64,000 nucleotides of DNA from Haematobia irritans (lineage: Eukaryota; Arthropoda; Insecta; Diptera; Muscidae). Position 1 is the first letter of the stretch. Every line of letters starts with the position of its first letter. Location of the stretch: the NCBI RefSeq assembly GCF_050003625.1, contig NC_134397.1:270128070-270192069 (forward strand), written 5' to 3'. Under the pieces are notes generated by a model. It did not search any database, had not been told where the DNA came from, and was given only the letters and a program-made list of their open reading frames with translations. The translations under genes were made by a program, and so were the position numbers. Shown here piece by piece: positions 1 to 10,347 of the stretch.

Positions 1-632
1 ACAGTAGTGGTGAAGGGTATAAAAAATATTGATTTTTTTCAGTAAATATATTGAAAAATATTTTCAATATTTTTTTTTTTTCAATAAATTATTCAAATGG
101 CTTAATATTAGCGTTAGAACACTTTGGACTCTGTCCCCAGGAGAATGCCTTAAAACCCAGCCATCGCTTTGGAATCGCGTTATCGATAGCACAAAACCTT
201 AAAGCCCGGCCAAAGGCCACCCACACTTAGTGTTTTGAGTTCGCATTAGTCCACTTGCAGGAGAGCAGGAAAGCCTCAATTTTAAATATACCATAGCTTC
301 TACTTGTCAAATGCCAAATAATAAAAGGTTCAAAAGTGAATGTTAATGAAAAAACACCTCTTTTTGGAAAACCCCTTAGTCCTTAGTAACTTCAATATTG
401 GTGTAGGTTGGAGAATTGTGGGCATCGTTCTTCCTACGCCTTTTATTACTGATGTTGATTTGCTATTAAATTTATCGGGTTTTCGTTTGTATCACATTGG
501 TATTGCGTAGCTAAAGCTATAACTCTTTGAAATTATTCTACATGTCAAAGCTGTGATGAATTCAAGGGATACTATATTAGACAAATTGAATGCAAGAGAC
601 TAAAATAGAAATACCAATTTAGTGTGTTAATA
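1..632. other. Intergenic, no gene seen
   Basis: No supportable reading frame. Bases 1-20 resemble the last part of the HLE-2 repeat (the gtgaagggtat motif seen near 11315), so the window probably opens at the edge of a degraded copy. The rest is AT-rich unique-looking sequence. Confidence 0.5.
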
Positions 633-742
633 AATATAACCATAGCGATAGGCGGTAGGCGAAACATTGTTGCCGCGACGACAATATGCTTGTCGGCGAA
701 TATTTCCTTTTGCATGTTTCCGAGCGTATTTATACCCACACG

Positions 743-984
743 CAGAGAAGGAATATGATCACCTCAAACATGTTTCAAGAGCAAAATGTTATTTTTGTAT
801 GGTGACCATGTAACATGTTTGTCACTAAAATGTTATTTTCTCGTCAAATATAACCTGCTTGCCGAAATCAGATACATGATTTCCGAGGGAATAACATGGT
901 TGCGAAAACCATGTTACATGGTCACCACCCAAAAATAACATTTTGCTCTTAAAACATGTTTGAGGTGATCATATTCCTTCTCTG
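743..984. mobile_element. Fold-back MITE (about 70-bp arms)
   Basis: Left arm 743-812 (CAGAGAAGGAATATGATCAC...) is the near-perfect reverse complement of right arm 914-984. The spacer is about 100 bp. It lies inside the 5' hairpin of the HLE-3 copy: ...atacccac before it, caccaccatagaatgg after it. It is non-coding. A decayed relative lies at 56050-56222. Confidence 0.75.
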
Positions 985-1472
985 GGTGCACCACCATAGA
1001 ATGGTGACGGAGGTGTAATAAGTTTGTCATTTCGTTTGTAACACATCAAAATATCGATTTCCGACAATATAAACTATATATTCTTGATCAGGGAGAAATT
1101 CTAAGACGATATAGCCAAGTCCGTCTGCGTGTCCGCCTGTCCGTCTGTTTGTCTGTCTGTCCGTCTGTTGTAATCACGCTACAGTCTTCAATAATAAGCA
1201 ATCGTGCTGAAATTTTGTACAGACTCGTCCTTTGTCTGCAAGCAGGTCAAGTTCGAAGATGGACTATATCGGTCCAAGTTTTGATATAGTCCCCATATAA
1301 ACCGACCTCCCGATTTGAGGTCTTGGGCTTATAGAAACCGTAGTTTTTATCCAATTTACCTGAAATTTGAAATCTAGAGGCATCTTAGAGTTGTGCCAAA
1401 AATGGTGAGTATCGGTGCATGTTTTGGTATAGCCTCCATATAGACCTATCTCCAATTTCACTTCTTGAACTT

Positions 1473-2039
1473 CCCAGCAAAAAAAGCGTCGCCAAAAAAG
1501 TAATGAAAATGTTCTTTTTGGATCCGGAAGTGGTGCAAAATTGACGCAGAAACGATGAATTTAACATGGGCTTGTCATAGGACGAAAGTCCTCAATTTCA
1601 ACAGCCGGTGCACTGAATTTACATCACTTCTTTAGGCGAATTCAATGTTTTGGATGTAAATTAAAAAATTCTGTGATATTTTGTCAAATAAATCATTTTT
1701 ATAATTTTTTATAATTTTTAATGGATTCTAACGCTTGTCTGAAACGTTTGACCTCAAATATTTTCAAAAATTCACAATTTTTTCAAATTGGATCTAGCAT
1801 TTTTTTCTACAAAATTTAAATAATTTGTACCTTTTTATGAATTCTTAAACTGCTTTTAACCAATTTGAAACATAAAAAGTTAAAATTACCCATTAAAAAT
1901 ATGAAAAACACCTGTTTTAAAAAATTTTATGAAAATAACTTCCTGTGTAGTTAAAATAAAGAACATCATTGGGAGTACAAAGTCTGGAAGTGCTTTTAAA
2001 GTTGTGCCTTTGGAAGAACTTCCAAATTTTTTTGCTGGG
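1473..2039. mobile_element. CCCAGC MITE, copy 1
   Basis: It begins CCCAGCAAAAAAAGCG and ends with the inverted counterpart TTTTTTTGCTGGG. The flanks on each side are tt, and the host HLE-3 monomer continues after it (ctagaatctgcaattttc). It is 567 bp and non-coding. Relatives: 8467-8967, 16105-16403 and 42776 onward. Confidence 0.7.
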
Positions 2040-2733
2040 TTCTAGAATCTGCAATTTTCATCCAATTTGCCTGGAATTTGAAATCTGGAGGTATTTCCGG
2101 GCCATAAAAAGGTGTGCCGAAGTATCGGTCTATGTTTTGGTATAGCTCTCATATAAAACGATCACCTGATTTTACTTCTTGAGCTTATAGGTGAGTATCG
2201 GTCCATGATTTGGTATATCCCCCATATAGACCGATCTCCCGATTTTATTTCTTGGGCTTATAGAAACCTTAGTTTTTATCCAATTTGCACGAAATTTGAA
2301 ATCTATAATTATTTTACGACCATAAAGAGTTGCGTATCGGTCAATGTTTTAGTATAGCCCCCATATAGACCGATTTCCGAGTTTACTTTTTGTGCAAGAA
2401 ATAATTTTATTGTTTGGGATTATAGAAACCGTAGTTTTTATCCAATTTGTCTGAAATTTGAAATCTAGAAGTATTTTAGGACCATACAGAGGTGTGCCGA
2501 AAACGGTAAATGTCGGTCCATTTTTTAGTATAGCCCCCATAAGGCCGATCTCCCGATTTAACTCCTTGGGTTTCTAGAAAGTATTTTAGACTCAAAAATG
2601 GTTTATCGGATATAGTTTTTTTCGGACCATTTGGTAGGCCCCTATAAAGACAGATTTCACTTCTTGAGGGTATAGAAGGCGCACTGATTATGAAAATTGC
2701 TTGAAACTGAATGCAAAGTCTCCAGATTTTATT

Positions 2734-3873
2734 ATACCCTCCACCATGGGATGGGGGTATATTAACTTTGTCATTCCGTTTGTAACACATCGAAATATTG
2801 CTCTAAGACCCCATAAAGTATATATATTCTGGGTCGTGGTGAAATTCTGAGTCGATCTGAGCATGTCCGTCCGTCCGTCCGTCCGTCCGTCCGTCCGTCT
2901 GTTGAAATCACGCTAACTTCCGAACGAAACAAGCTATCGACTTGAAACTTGGCACAAGTAGTTGTTATTGATGTAGGTCGGATGGTATTGCAAATGGGCC
3001 ATATCGGTCCACTTTTACGTATAGCCCCTATATAAACGGACCCCCAAATTTGGCTTGCGATTGCTCTAAGAGAAACAAATTTCATCCGATCCGGCCGAAA
3101 TTTGGTACATGGTGTTAGTATATGGTCTCTAACAACCATGCAGAAATTGGTCTATATCGGTCCATAATTATATATAGCCCCCATATAAACCGATCCCCCG
3201 ATTTGGTTGCGGAGCCTCTAAGAGAACTAAATTTCATCCGATCCGGCTGAAATTTGGTACATGGTGTTTGTATATGGTCTCCAACAACCATGCCAAAATT
3301 GGTCCGTATCGGTCTATAGTTATATATATAGCCGATCCCCAATCACACAAAAATTGGTCCATATCGGTTCATAATCATGGTTGCCACACGAGCCAAAAAT
3401 AATCTACCAAAATTTTATTTTTATAAAAAACATTGTCAAAATGTTATTTCTATAGACAATTTTGTCAAGATTTTATTTCTATAGAAAATTTTGTAAAAAT
3501 TTTATTTCTATAGAAAATTTTTTCCAAATTTTATTTCTATAGAACATTTTGTCAAAATTTTATTTCTATAGAAAATTTTTTCCAAATTTTACTTCTATAG
3601 AAAATGTTGTCAAAATTTTATTTCTATAGAAACTTTAAACTTAATTATATACGTATTTAATCGGCCTATTTAGTTTAATATATACCACGTATGGACTATG
3701 TGGTATATATTACGGTGTTAGGAAGTTTTGAGATACCTTGCCATCGGCAAGTGTTACCGCAACCCAAGTAATTCGATTGTGGATGACAGTCTTCAGTAGA
3801 AGATTGTACGTAATCCATGGTGGAGGGTACATAAGCTTCGGCCTGGCCGAACTTACGGCCGTATATACTTGTT
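2734..3873 (+). repeat. HLE-1 copy A, complete ends
   Basis: The 5' end is the hairpin ATACCCTCCACCATGGGATG...GGTAT. The conserved core follows (tttgtcattccgtttgtaac, TA-rich tract, (GTCC)n at 2865-2898). After it come about two 153-bp-type monomers, a 30-bp AT-rich array (3399-3640), and then the 3' end with adjacent palindromes TTCGGCCTGGCCGAA and TACGGCCGTA before TACTTGTT. It splits the HLE-3 host; the paralogous empty site is visible near 34428. No protein is encoded. Confidence 0.85.
3399..3640. repeat. 30-bp AT-rich minisatellite inside HLE-1 A
   Basis: About eight units of the form TTTTATTTCTATAGAAAATTTTGTCAAAA with substitutions, period close to 30 bp. The same unit recurs in other HLE-1 copies, in hAT elements and as a free array. 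Confidence 0.85.
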
Positions 3874-4060
3874 TCTCTTAACCATTTAAATAATGATGGT
3901 GAAAATCTACAGATTTTAGATTTCAAATCAAGGCGATATTTCATAATTATCTTGCACACTTAAAAGAGATGTTAATGATTCCTGTAAAAATCAAACAAAA
4001 ATGTTTCTTATAAATCCAGAATCTGATATAGTCTTCATAGGTAAAATCTTTGTTGGCGTG

Positions 4061-4194
4061 AAGGAAAAAAGCACTACATCTGTACTGCATGAATTAGTTG
4101 CAATAACGTAAACGAATGATCATAAACTTGTTTGATTACTCATTTACGTTATTGCCACCGATTCATGCAGTGTGGATGCACTGCCTTCTTTTTT
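4061..4194. repeat. Short fold-back element
   Basis: Bases 4061-4112 (gcactacat...gcatgaat...gcaataacgtaaa) pair imperfectly with 4143-4194 (tttacgttattgcc...attcatgcag...). The loop is about 30 bp. It is non-coding, a probable small MITE or a relic of the host element. Confidence 0.6.
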
Positions 4195-4529
4195 GTATAC
4201 CAAAAAGCGCAACTAAACTCTTACTGCTGAAGAATTTTTAGCTGGGAAACATTGAAGTTGAATAAAAACATGCAATGACTTGTTATTAGTTGAGTTATTT
4301 CAAGAAAAAAAAAAATAATCTCCACGTGGCCAGGCAACAACAATGCCTAGTGGTGAGTTCAAATAATTTATAAGCGATGGCAACATCTTTTTCCGCCAAG
4401 CAATTAGAATAGATTGTAATTTGACGACACGCCGCTAGCTGTCACGGTATTCCGTCGCGGATTTTGGGCACCCCATAAGAAATACACGTAAATAAGTGTT
4501 CGCCTACCGCCTATCGCTATGGTTATATT

Positions 4530-5221
4530 GACAGACTTGTTAAGGAAGTGTGGATGGAAGGATACAACAATCAAATTTCTTTTGAGTTTTCCCTTGAATC
4601 CTTTTGTAGGCAGAACTACGACAACGAAACCTAATCCAGATTATAAAATCATGCATTTGGACGTTAACCGCTAACACTCGATATTAGGCTAACATGGAAA
4701 GTTAAATCCGTTAGATACTTTTATTTCTTTTCGATTATGAATCTTCGAAAGGTTCGTTCCACCATTAAATTTAAATGTCTTTGAATTTCCTAAAATAAAG
4801 AAAGAGATTTTTTATTTAAAGAAATAATTTTTAAATTATCTAAGATAGTGATCTTTGGATTAAAGATAAAACTTTTTTTTTAAATATAGGTTAATACATA
4901 TTTTAAGGATTTAAAAGAATTACTTTGTACGTGATTGGCTTTTACTTAATATATCGCGAAAAAGGAATGGAAATCGATAGAAAAAATTTTCACCAAAATA
5001 TTTCCAATTACAAATTTAATTGAATTTTCAAAAATATTCTATTAAACTTTTTAGTGATTCACCAATTTTTTTCATTTACAACAATTATTAATAGTATCAA
5101 AAATTAATTTCAAAAAATATTCAATTAAACATTTTAGTGATTCAACATTTTTTTTTTTCATTTACAACAATAATTAATAGTATCAAGAATTACTAGTATC
5201 AATTAATTTTTTGATTTATTA
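4530..5221. other. Non-coding, decayed repeat fragments
   Basis: No gene is seen. Bases 4795-4960 resemble the CACTGAAAAAAA MITE family (compare 46880-47060). Bases 4975-5215 carry the 'ccaattacaaatttaattga' AATTAAT-type repeat also present at 34009-34250 and 55708-56040. Confidence 0.5.
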
Positions 5222-5483
5222 GACAGACGGACGGGGGGAAAGGCGGACATGGTTATATCGTCTTAGAGTTTCTCCCTGGACATATCGTGATTTTACATTT
5301 TTTAAAATCCTTCACCAAAGGAGTGGATTTATAACGCCACATAAAGTATACGCAATATGTGTCGTGGTGAAATTCATAGTCGATCTAGCGATGGCTTTCC
5401 GTCCGTCTGTCTGTTGAAATCACGTTGATTTCCGAACGAAACAATCAGTTGACTGAAACTTGATACAAGTGTTGTTTATTGAA
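5222..5483. repeat. Fragments of HLE-3 (-) and HLE-1 (+)
   Basis: Bases 5222-5285 read in reverse as the HLE-3 core (ggagaaactctaagacgata, then GTCY-like). Bases 5300-5483 are a degraded HLE-1 5' part (cataaagtatacgcaatatg, gtccgtctgtctg, gaaatcacg, then cgaacgaaacaa). A SINE begins directly after. Confidence 0.6.
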
Positions 5484-5757
5484 CTACCGTGGTGTACACA
5501 AGGTCATGGTTCAATTCCTGCTTCGACCGAGCTCCAAAAAGTTTTTCAGCGATGTATTATCCCCCTCAGTAATGCTGGTGGAATTTCTGAATGTTTTAAA
5601 GTTTCTCTAAGTGGTTCCAGTGCAATGTGGAACGTCGTCCGGACTCGGCTATAAAAAGGAGGTCCCTTGTCATTGAGCTTAACATGGAATCGTGCAGCAC
5701 TCAGTGATAAGAGAGAAGCTCACCACTGTGGTATAACAATGGATTGAATAGTCTATA
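5484..5757 (+). mobile_element. tRNA-derived SINE, copy 1 (3' end lost)
   Basis: It starts ctaccgtggtg, the tRNA-like 5' end, with the middle of the tRNA head deleted. A B-box-like GGTTCAATTCC follows, then the SINE body (ctccaaaaagtttttcagcg; tcggctataaaaaggaggtc), then the LINE-like part (caatggattgaatagtct). It stops at the TA used by the DD37E element. The expected tail (aagtgagcctga...cctaacc) is not found after that element, so it was lost or rearranged. Confidence 0.8.
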
Positions 5758-5908
5758 AAAGGTGATACGGTCAAAATTTGGTCAATATAAACTTGACGTA
5801 TTTCTTTCAATTTAGCATTTAAAAAATCTGAACACCCCTCATTTTGAAGGTGTGTGTGTAGAATGTTGCTCCTATTTTGATTTTGGAATTCACTCTTCAG
5901 TTGTCAAA

Positions 5909-6886
5909 ATGCCGTCCAAGCAAGAAGAGCAGCGTATCAAAATTTTGCTCGCGCATCGCGAAAATCCGAGCTACTCGCACGCAAAGCTGGCAAAATCGCT
6001 AAAAGTTGCCAAATCAACCGTTACAAATGTAATTAAAGTGTTTGGGGAACGTTTGTCGACAGCCAGGAAGTCTGGATCGGGGGGAAATCGAAAACCGGAA
6101 GCCGCTGAGACGACAAAGAAAGTTGCCGGTAGTTTCAGGCGAAACCCTAACCTCTCTCTCCGAGATGCCGCAAATAAGCTGGGTGTATCGTCTACAACTG
6201 TGCATCGAGGCAAAAAACGAGCCGGACTATCGACTTACAAGAAGGTAGTGACTCCAAATCGCGATGATAAACAAAATACGACGGCCAAAGCGCGATCCCG
6301 GAGGCTGTCCACGACGATGCTGACGAAGTTTGACTGCGTGGTAATGGACGACGAAACCTACGTCAAAGCCGACTACAAGCAGCTTCCGGGACAGCAGTTT
6401 TATACGGCAAAAGGAAGGGGAAAGGTAGCAGATATTTTCAAGCACATAAAACTGACAAAGTTCGCAAAGAAATATCTGGTTTGGCAAGCCATCTGTACCT
6501 GTGGCTTGAAAAGCAGCATTTTCATAGCTTCCGGGACTGTCAACCAAGAAATTTACGTGAAAGAGTGTTTGAATAAACGTCTGCTGCCAGTCCGACCAAA
6601 ACAGTACTATTGTTCCGTACTGTTTTGGCCGGATTTGGCATCTTGCCATTACGGTAAAAAGGCCATGGAGTGGTACGCCGCCAACAACGTGCAGGTGGTT
6701 CCCAAAGACAAGAACCCTCCCAACACGCCAGAGCTCCGCCCAATTGAGAAATACTGGGCTATTGTCAAGCGGAACCTAAAGAAGCAGCAGTTCAAGGCAA
6801 ACTGGCTTTTTGCGGCGAAGAAGGTGGACAAGGTGGCTGTACAAAATCTGATGGCAGGTGTCAAGCGTGAGGCCCGGCAATTCTGA
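5909..6886 (+). CDS. Tc1/mariner transposase, DD37E type, intact frame
   Basis: This is a 325-residue transposase that would cut and paste its element at TA sites in the nucleus. I chose the ATG at 5909 because the protein that follows (MPSKQEEQRI) matches the second copy; an in-frame ATG at 5852 would add 19 unlikely residues. Residues 10-50 and 80-105 look like paired helix-turn-helix DNA-binding segments, with a basic linker between (AETTKKVAGS region). The catalytic triad is visible as MDDET (D148), FWPDL (D242) and RPIEKYW (E280), with 37 residues between the last two, the spacing of the ITmD37E group known from mosquitoes. Residues 228-236 differ from copy 2 because of a local hairpin mutation (6596-6628) that keeps the frame. 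No stop or frameshift is seen. Activity is not shown. Confidence 0.9.
   Translation: MPSKQEEQRIKILLAHRENPSYSHAKLAKSLKVAKSTVTNVIKVFGERLSTARKSGSGGNRKPEAAETTKKVAGSFRRNPNLSLRDAANKLGVSSTTVHRGKKRAGLSTYKKVVTPNRDDKQNTTAKARSRRLSTTMLTKFDCVVMDDETYVKADYKQLPGQQFYTAKGRGKVADIFKHIKLTKFAKKYLVWQAICTCGLKSSIFIASGTVNQEIYVKECLNKRLLPVRPKQYYCSVLFWPDLASCHYGKKAMEWYAANNVQVVPKDKNPPNTPELRPIEKYWAIVKRNLKKQQFKANWLFAAKKVDKVAVQNLMAGVKREARQF
6596..6628. repeat. Perfect 12-bp hairpin inside the transposase gene
   Basis: CCAAAACAGTAC (6596-6607) and GTACTGTTTTGG (6617-6628) are exact inverted repeats with a 9-base loop. Copy 2 has unrelated sequence in place of the left arm (near 18650) but keeps the right arm, so the left arm looks copied from the right. 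Confidence 0.8.
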
Positions 6887-7036
6887 TTTGGAAAAGCGAA
6901 AGCCTAACTGAATAGTTTTCCTGAATTTTATACTAATTGAACTTGAAAAAGAAATTTAATTTGATTTTTTTAATAAACGATTTCACCGATTTACACGCGT
7001 TTTCCCTTGACCAAATTTTGACCGTATCACCCTTTA

Positions 7037-7090
7037 GGAGCCGACTCACGCGTGAGTCACGACAATTTCGTATCAAGTGCACACCTCTAC
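7037..7090. mobile_element. Right end of a CGTGA-type hAT element
   Basis: It ends ...gtgcacacctcta, like the right end of the complete copy at 48944-49431, and contains actcacgcgtgagtcacgac. The left part is missing and the DD37E element abuts it. Confidence 0.65.
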
Positions 7091-8079
7091 AAAAAAAACC
7101 CAAATTTAAAAGAGAATTGTGTCTTAAAAGTATCCTTATTTGTATTCTACGCTGCCTTGGGCTCGGAGTCAATACCAAAATTTTTAAAATAAAGACAAAG
7201 TTGTTGGAACCAAGCATGCTTTTTTTCAGAGTAGCAATCGACCAACTCTTTTGTATACATATGTAAACGCAAATTTATGTAGTATAGTCGAATAAAGTTT
7301 TCCATCCTATTTACTTCATATTTTATGTAGTCTCTATCATTTGTATGGGTGTAGTCATGTATGAATGTGCGTGTGTGGCTGCATGTGATTACCATTTCTC
7401 TGTTTATTTTTACAGCAAAGTAATTGAGACATGCTTGAGTATCTCATAAATTTTTCTCACTATGGAATTTCTCTATTGCCTCTTAACAAAGTCAAGCAAA
7501 TAAGCCAACAGTGATTTCTTCAATTTTTTCTTTGTTGTTCATTGACTTTGCTCGAAAAGCAAACAATTTTTCGCTTATTATTCATTGACATAGAAGAACT
7601 AGCGAAAAAAAGCTAATTTCTTTGTGTTGGTTTTGTGTGCCCTAACATAAAATACTCAAGTGTATAAATTCTAGTGTTTGAAAAGCCGTAGTTTTGTGCC
7701 AAGTTATTGGCACAATGTAAAACGTTATAAGTAAGGCACTAAGTTCGGAATTTATGGTACAACAATTTCATGAATTGGATTCATCAGACTTTGTGGCCAA
7801 TATCCAGATGATTTAAGACAACAAGTTGTCACTAAAATTTACATCGTATTAAGCAAAACTTTGCGTGGACCGAAAAGAGATATGCTATGTATAAATCTGA
7901 GAGATCGATGAATATATGGACAACATAAAATTGTACGCATCATGAAAGAAATATTGGAGTTTATTTGGAGTTTTATACAATCTAAATTTTGTATGCAATT
8001 TACACAATATTAAGGACAAATTTCTTTAAAATAATGAAATTTTAATTAAATGGAAGTTTATAATCTTTGCTTAATTAAT
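7091..8079. other. Non-coding; MITE-M fragments, otherwise unique
   Basis: Bases 7091-7205 resemble part of the CACTGAAAAAAA MITE (local name MITE-M): gtcttaaaagtatcctta, tgggctcggagtc. Bases 7977-8079 are its other half (acacaatattaaggacaaat), which runs straight into HLE-2 copy J. No gene is seen from 7206 to 7976. Confidence 0.55.
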
Positions 8080-8220
8080 TATATCCTTCACCACTATTGT
8101 GGTACAGTCATAAGCGTAGGAAGGCCTCTGGGGAGGGGGCTTAGACCTCCCCAGAAAAATTTTAGTCCCCCCCAGAATTTGAAAACCTATTTACGATTTT
8201 ACATTTTTCTAAAAATTAAA

Positions 8221-8312
8221 CAAGTATATACAACCGCACAAAGTTCCGCTAAAGACTTTCATGCACAATCGAATTACTTTGGTTGTGGTAGCAGATGCCA
8301 ATGGCAATGTTT
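8221..8312 (-). repeat. HLE-1 3'-end relic
   Basis: It reads acaagtatata...cacaatcgaattactttggt...agatgccaatggcaa, a decayed reverse copy of the HLE-1 end (compare 44850-44975). Confidence 0.6.
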
Positions 8313-8466
8313 CAAATCTGATATTTATAAAATAATTCTGTGGTTGAACTTTTGATTTAGTTGAATAACTAAAGCTCCTTTATTATTTTGTTTAGTCTGG
8401 TTTAGTCACTTTAATTAAAAAAAATAGTAATTGATACTATTCTTTCATAAATTAATATCTTAATAA

Positions 8467-8967
8467 AAGCCAAAAAAGAAGTGAAAATGTTCTTTTTGGG
8501 TCCGGAAGTGGTGCAAAATTGGCGGAGAAGCGATGAATGTAATATGAAATTGTCATAGAACGAATGTCCACCGTTTCAACAGCCGTTGCAATTAATTTGC
8601 ATCACTTCTTAAGGTGTGATCCGAATTCAGTGTTATATTTTCCCAAATAATTAATTGTTATATTTTTTATGATTTTTAATACATTCTAACGCTTGTTTGA
8701 AACGTTTTCCCTTGAATATTTTCAAAAATTCTATAAAAAATTCTATAATGAATTTAGCATTTTTGTGGCAAAATTTGAGTTATTTGTACCATTTTATTTA
8801 TTCTTACTTTTGTTTAAAAGAAAACAAAAAATTACGCATTAAAATATGAAAAAAATTAAGTAAAAAAACTTCCTGTGTAGTTAAAATAATTAACTTCTTT
8901 GTGAGGACATTTTTGGAAGTGCTTTTAAAGTTGTGCCTTTAGAACAACTCCCAATTTTTTTGCTGGG
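8467..8967. mobile_element. CCCAGC MITE, copy 2 (left end decayed)
   Basis: Homologous to 1473-2039 (gaagtgaaaatgttcttttt; ggaagtggtgcaaaattgg). It keeps the right end ttttttgctggg. It lies inside hAT MITE X. Confidence 0.7.
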
Positions 8968-9252
8968 AAAAGTGTGGAACTACTTTTAGTTGGTTTATTA
9001 TAAATTAATTGTCTAGTTATTTTGATGTCTATATTGTTATTCATTTTTATGAAATAAAACATTAATTGAACCTATAAGTTCAGTCTATAAATTTTCAGCT
9101 AGGGGGGCTATAGCCCCCCCTAGGAAAATTGTCTAGCTACGTTAATGGGTACAGTGTATAATTAGTTTGTGCATTTGTATGTAACGCCAAGAAGGAAAAG
9201 GCTGAGACCCATCGTTTAGTATACCGATCGTCTTAGAATTAAATTCTGAGTC

Positions 9253-9330
9253 GATTTAGCGATGTCCGTCCGTCTGTCAGTCCGTCCGTCTGTCTGTCCG
9301 TCCGTCTGTCTGTCCGTCCGTCTGTCTGTT
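9253..9330 (+). repeat. (GTCY)n microsatellite
   Basis: Runs of GTCC and GTCT make up nearly 80 bp. This is the longest expansion in the window of the GTCY tract that follows every HLE core. Confidence 0.85.
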
Positions 9331-10347
9331 CATGTATTTTTGTGTGCAAAGTACAGGTCGCTGTTTAAGTCCGAGCGTCCTCAAAATTGGCATAGAGTCG
9401 TTTTTTGGAACAAAGACAATCGCTATTGATTTTGGAAAAAATCGGTTCAGATTTAGATATAGCTGCCATATATATTTATCCCCGATCTCGTCATAGTTGG
9501 CGTGTTTATTCTTCAAACTCCGTACATCCGAATATTTTATGAGTCTCGAAGAACTTGCAAAATATCTGCCAAATCGGTTCAGATTTAGATATAGCTCCCA
9601 TATATACCTTTCGTCTAATTTGTACTTATAGGGCCTCAAAAGCCAGGGTTTTGCCCTGATTTGCTTCAAATCGGTTCAGATTTAGATATAGCTCCCATAT
9701 ATCTTTCGTCCGATTTGAACTTATAGGGCCTCAAAAGCCAGAGTTTTGGCCTGGCTTGCTTCAAATTTTGCACCAGGAGTATATTTAATAGTATTGGTAA
9801 GTGCACCAAATTTGGATGAAATCGGTTCAGATGTAGATATAGCTCTCATATATATCTTTCGTCCGATTTGAACTTATATGACCTCAAAAGCCATAGTTTG
9901 CCCTGACTTGCTTCAAATTTTGCACCTGGAGTATGTTTAATAGTATCGGTAAGTGTACCAAATTTGGTTGAAATCGGTTCAGATGTAGATATAGCTCTCA
10001 TATATATCTTTCGTCCGATTTGAACTTATATGACCTCAAAAGCCATAGTTTTGCCCTGACTTGCTTCAAATTTTGCACCTGGAGTACGTTTAATAGTATC
10101 GGTAAGTGTAACAAATTTGGTTGAAATCGGTTCAGATTTAGATATAGCTCTCATATATATCTTTCGCTTTACATTTACACCCATATGACCACGGAGGCCG
10201 ATTTACACCCATATGACCACGGAGGCCAAAGTTATACTCCCAATTATGTGAAATTTTACAGAGAGTGCAGAATTATTATTCTAACTATGCATGTCAAATT
10301 TGGTCAAATTCGGTTCAGATTTAGATACAGCTCCCATGTACACTTTC

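Larger units (their letters stand above)
730..4053 (+). repeat. HLE-3 repeat, interrupted by three insertions
   Basis: It starts with the tatacccac motif near 731, resumes at 985 with caccaccatagaatgg after a nested fold-back MITE, and then has the conserved core: tttgtcattt, a TA-rich stretch, then GTCY-like repeats at 1128-1170. Degenerate monomers follow, each carrying a 'tatagcccccatatagaccgat' relative (near 1284, 1428, 2143, 2353 and 2529). The final part (3880-4053) is homologous to 34440-34595. A CCCAGC MITE (1473-2039) and an HLE-1 (2734-3873) interrupt it. No protein is encoded. The right boundary is approximate. Confidence 0.6.
633..4529. mobile_element. Composite element bounded by 31-bp inverted repeats
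   Basis: Bases 633-663 and 4499-4529 are perfect 31-bp inverted repeats; the core is ATAGCGATAGGCGGTAGGCG on the left and its reverse complement on the right. No matching direct repeat is seen outside them, and no transposase lies inside. Nearly all of the interior is other repeats: HLE-3, a fold-back MITE, a CCCAGC MITE and an HLE-1. Without these the element would be under 1 kb. A DNA transposon of unknown superfamily is likely; an inverted duplication of host DNA is the alternative. Confidence 0.55.
5758..7034 (+). mobile_element. DD37E Tc1/mariner element, copy 1
   Basis: The termini are AAAGGTGATACGGTCAAAAT and its inverted counterpart ending ACCGTATCACCCTT, flanked by TA on both sides (5756-5757 and 7035-7036). 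It is 1277 bp and holds one transposase frame. Compared with copy 2 at 18199, the left end has one base change. The left flank is SINE and the right flank is the end of a CGTGA-type hAT, so the site was rearranged before or after insertion. Confidence 0.9.
8109..9147. mobile_element. hAT MITE 'X', copy 1, 8-bp TSD
   Basis: GGTACAGT is repeated exactly at 8101-8108 and 9148-9155. The termini are CATAAGCGTAGG and the inverted counterpart of CATTAACGTAG. Both ends also have runs of G or C (ggggagggggcttagac; aggggggctatagcccccc). The 8-bp target duplication indicates the hAT superfamily. It is 1039 bp with no transposase. It contains an HLE-1 3'-end relic (8221-8312) and a CCCAGC MITE relic (8467-8967). 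Confidence 0.85.

Noticed and set aside
6227..6864. Frames on the minus strand of the DD37E transposase
   Set aside because: Shadow frames of the real gene; the same shadows recur over the decayed copy at 18500-19230.
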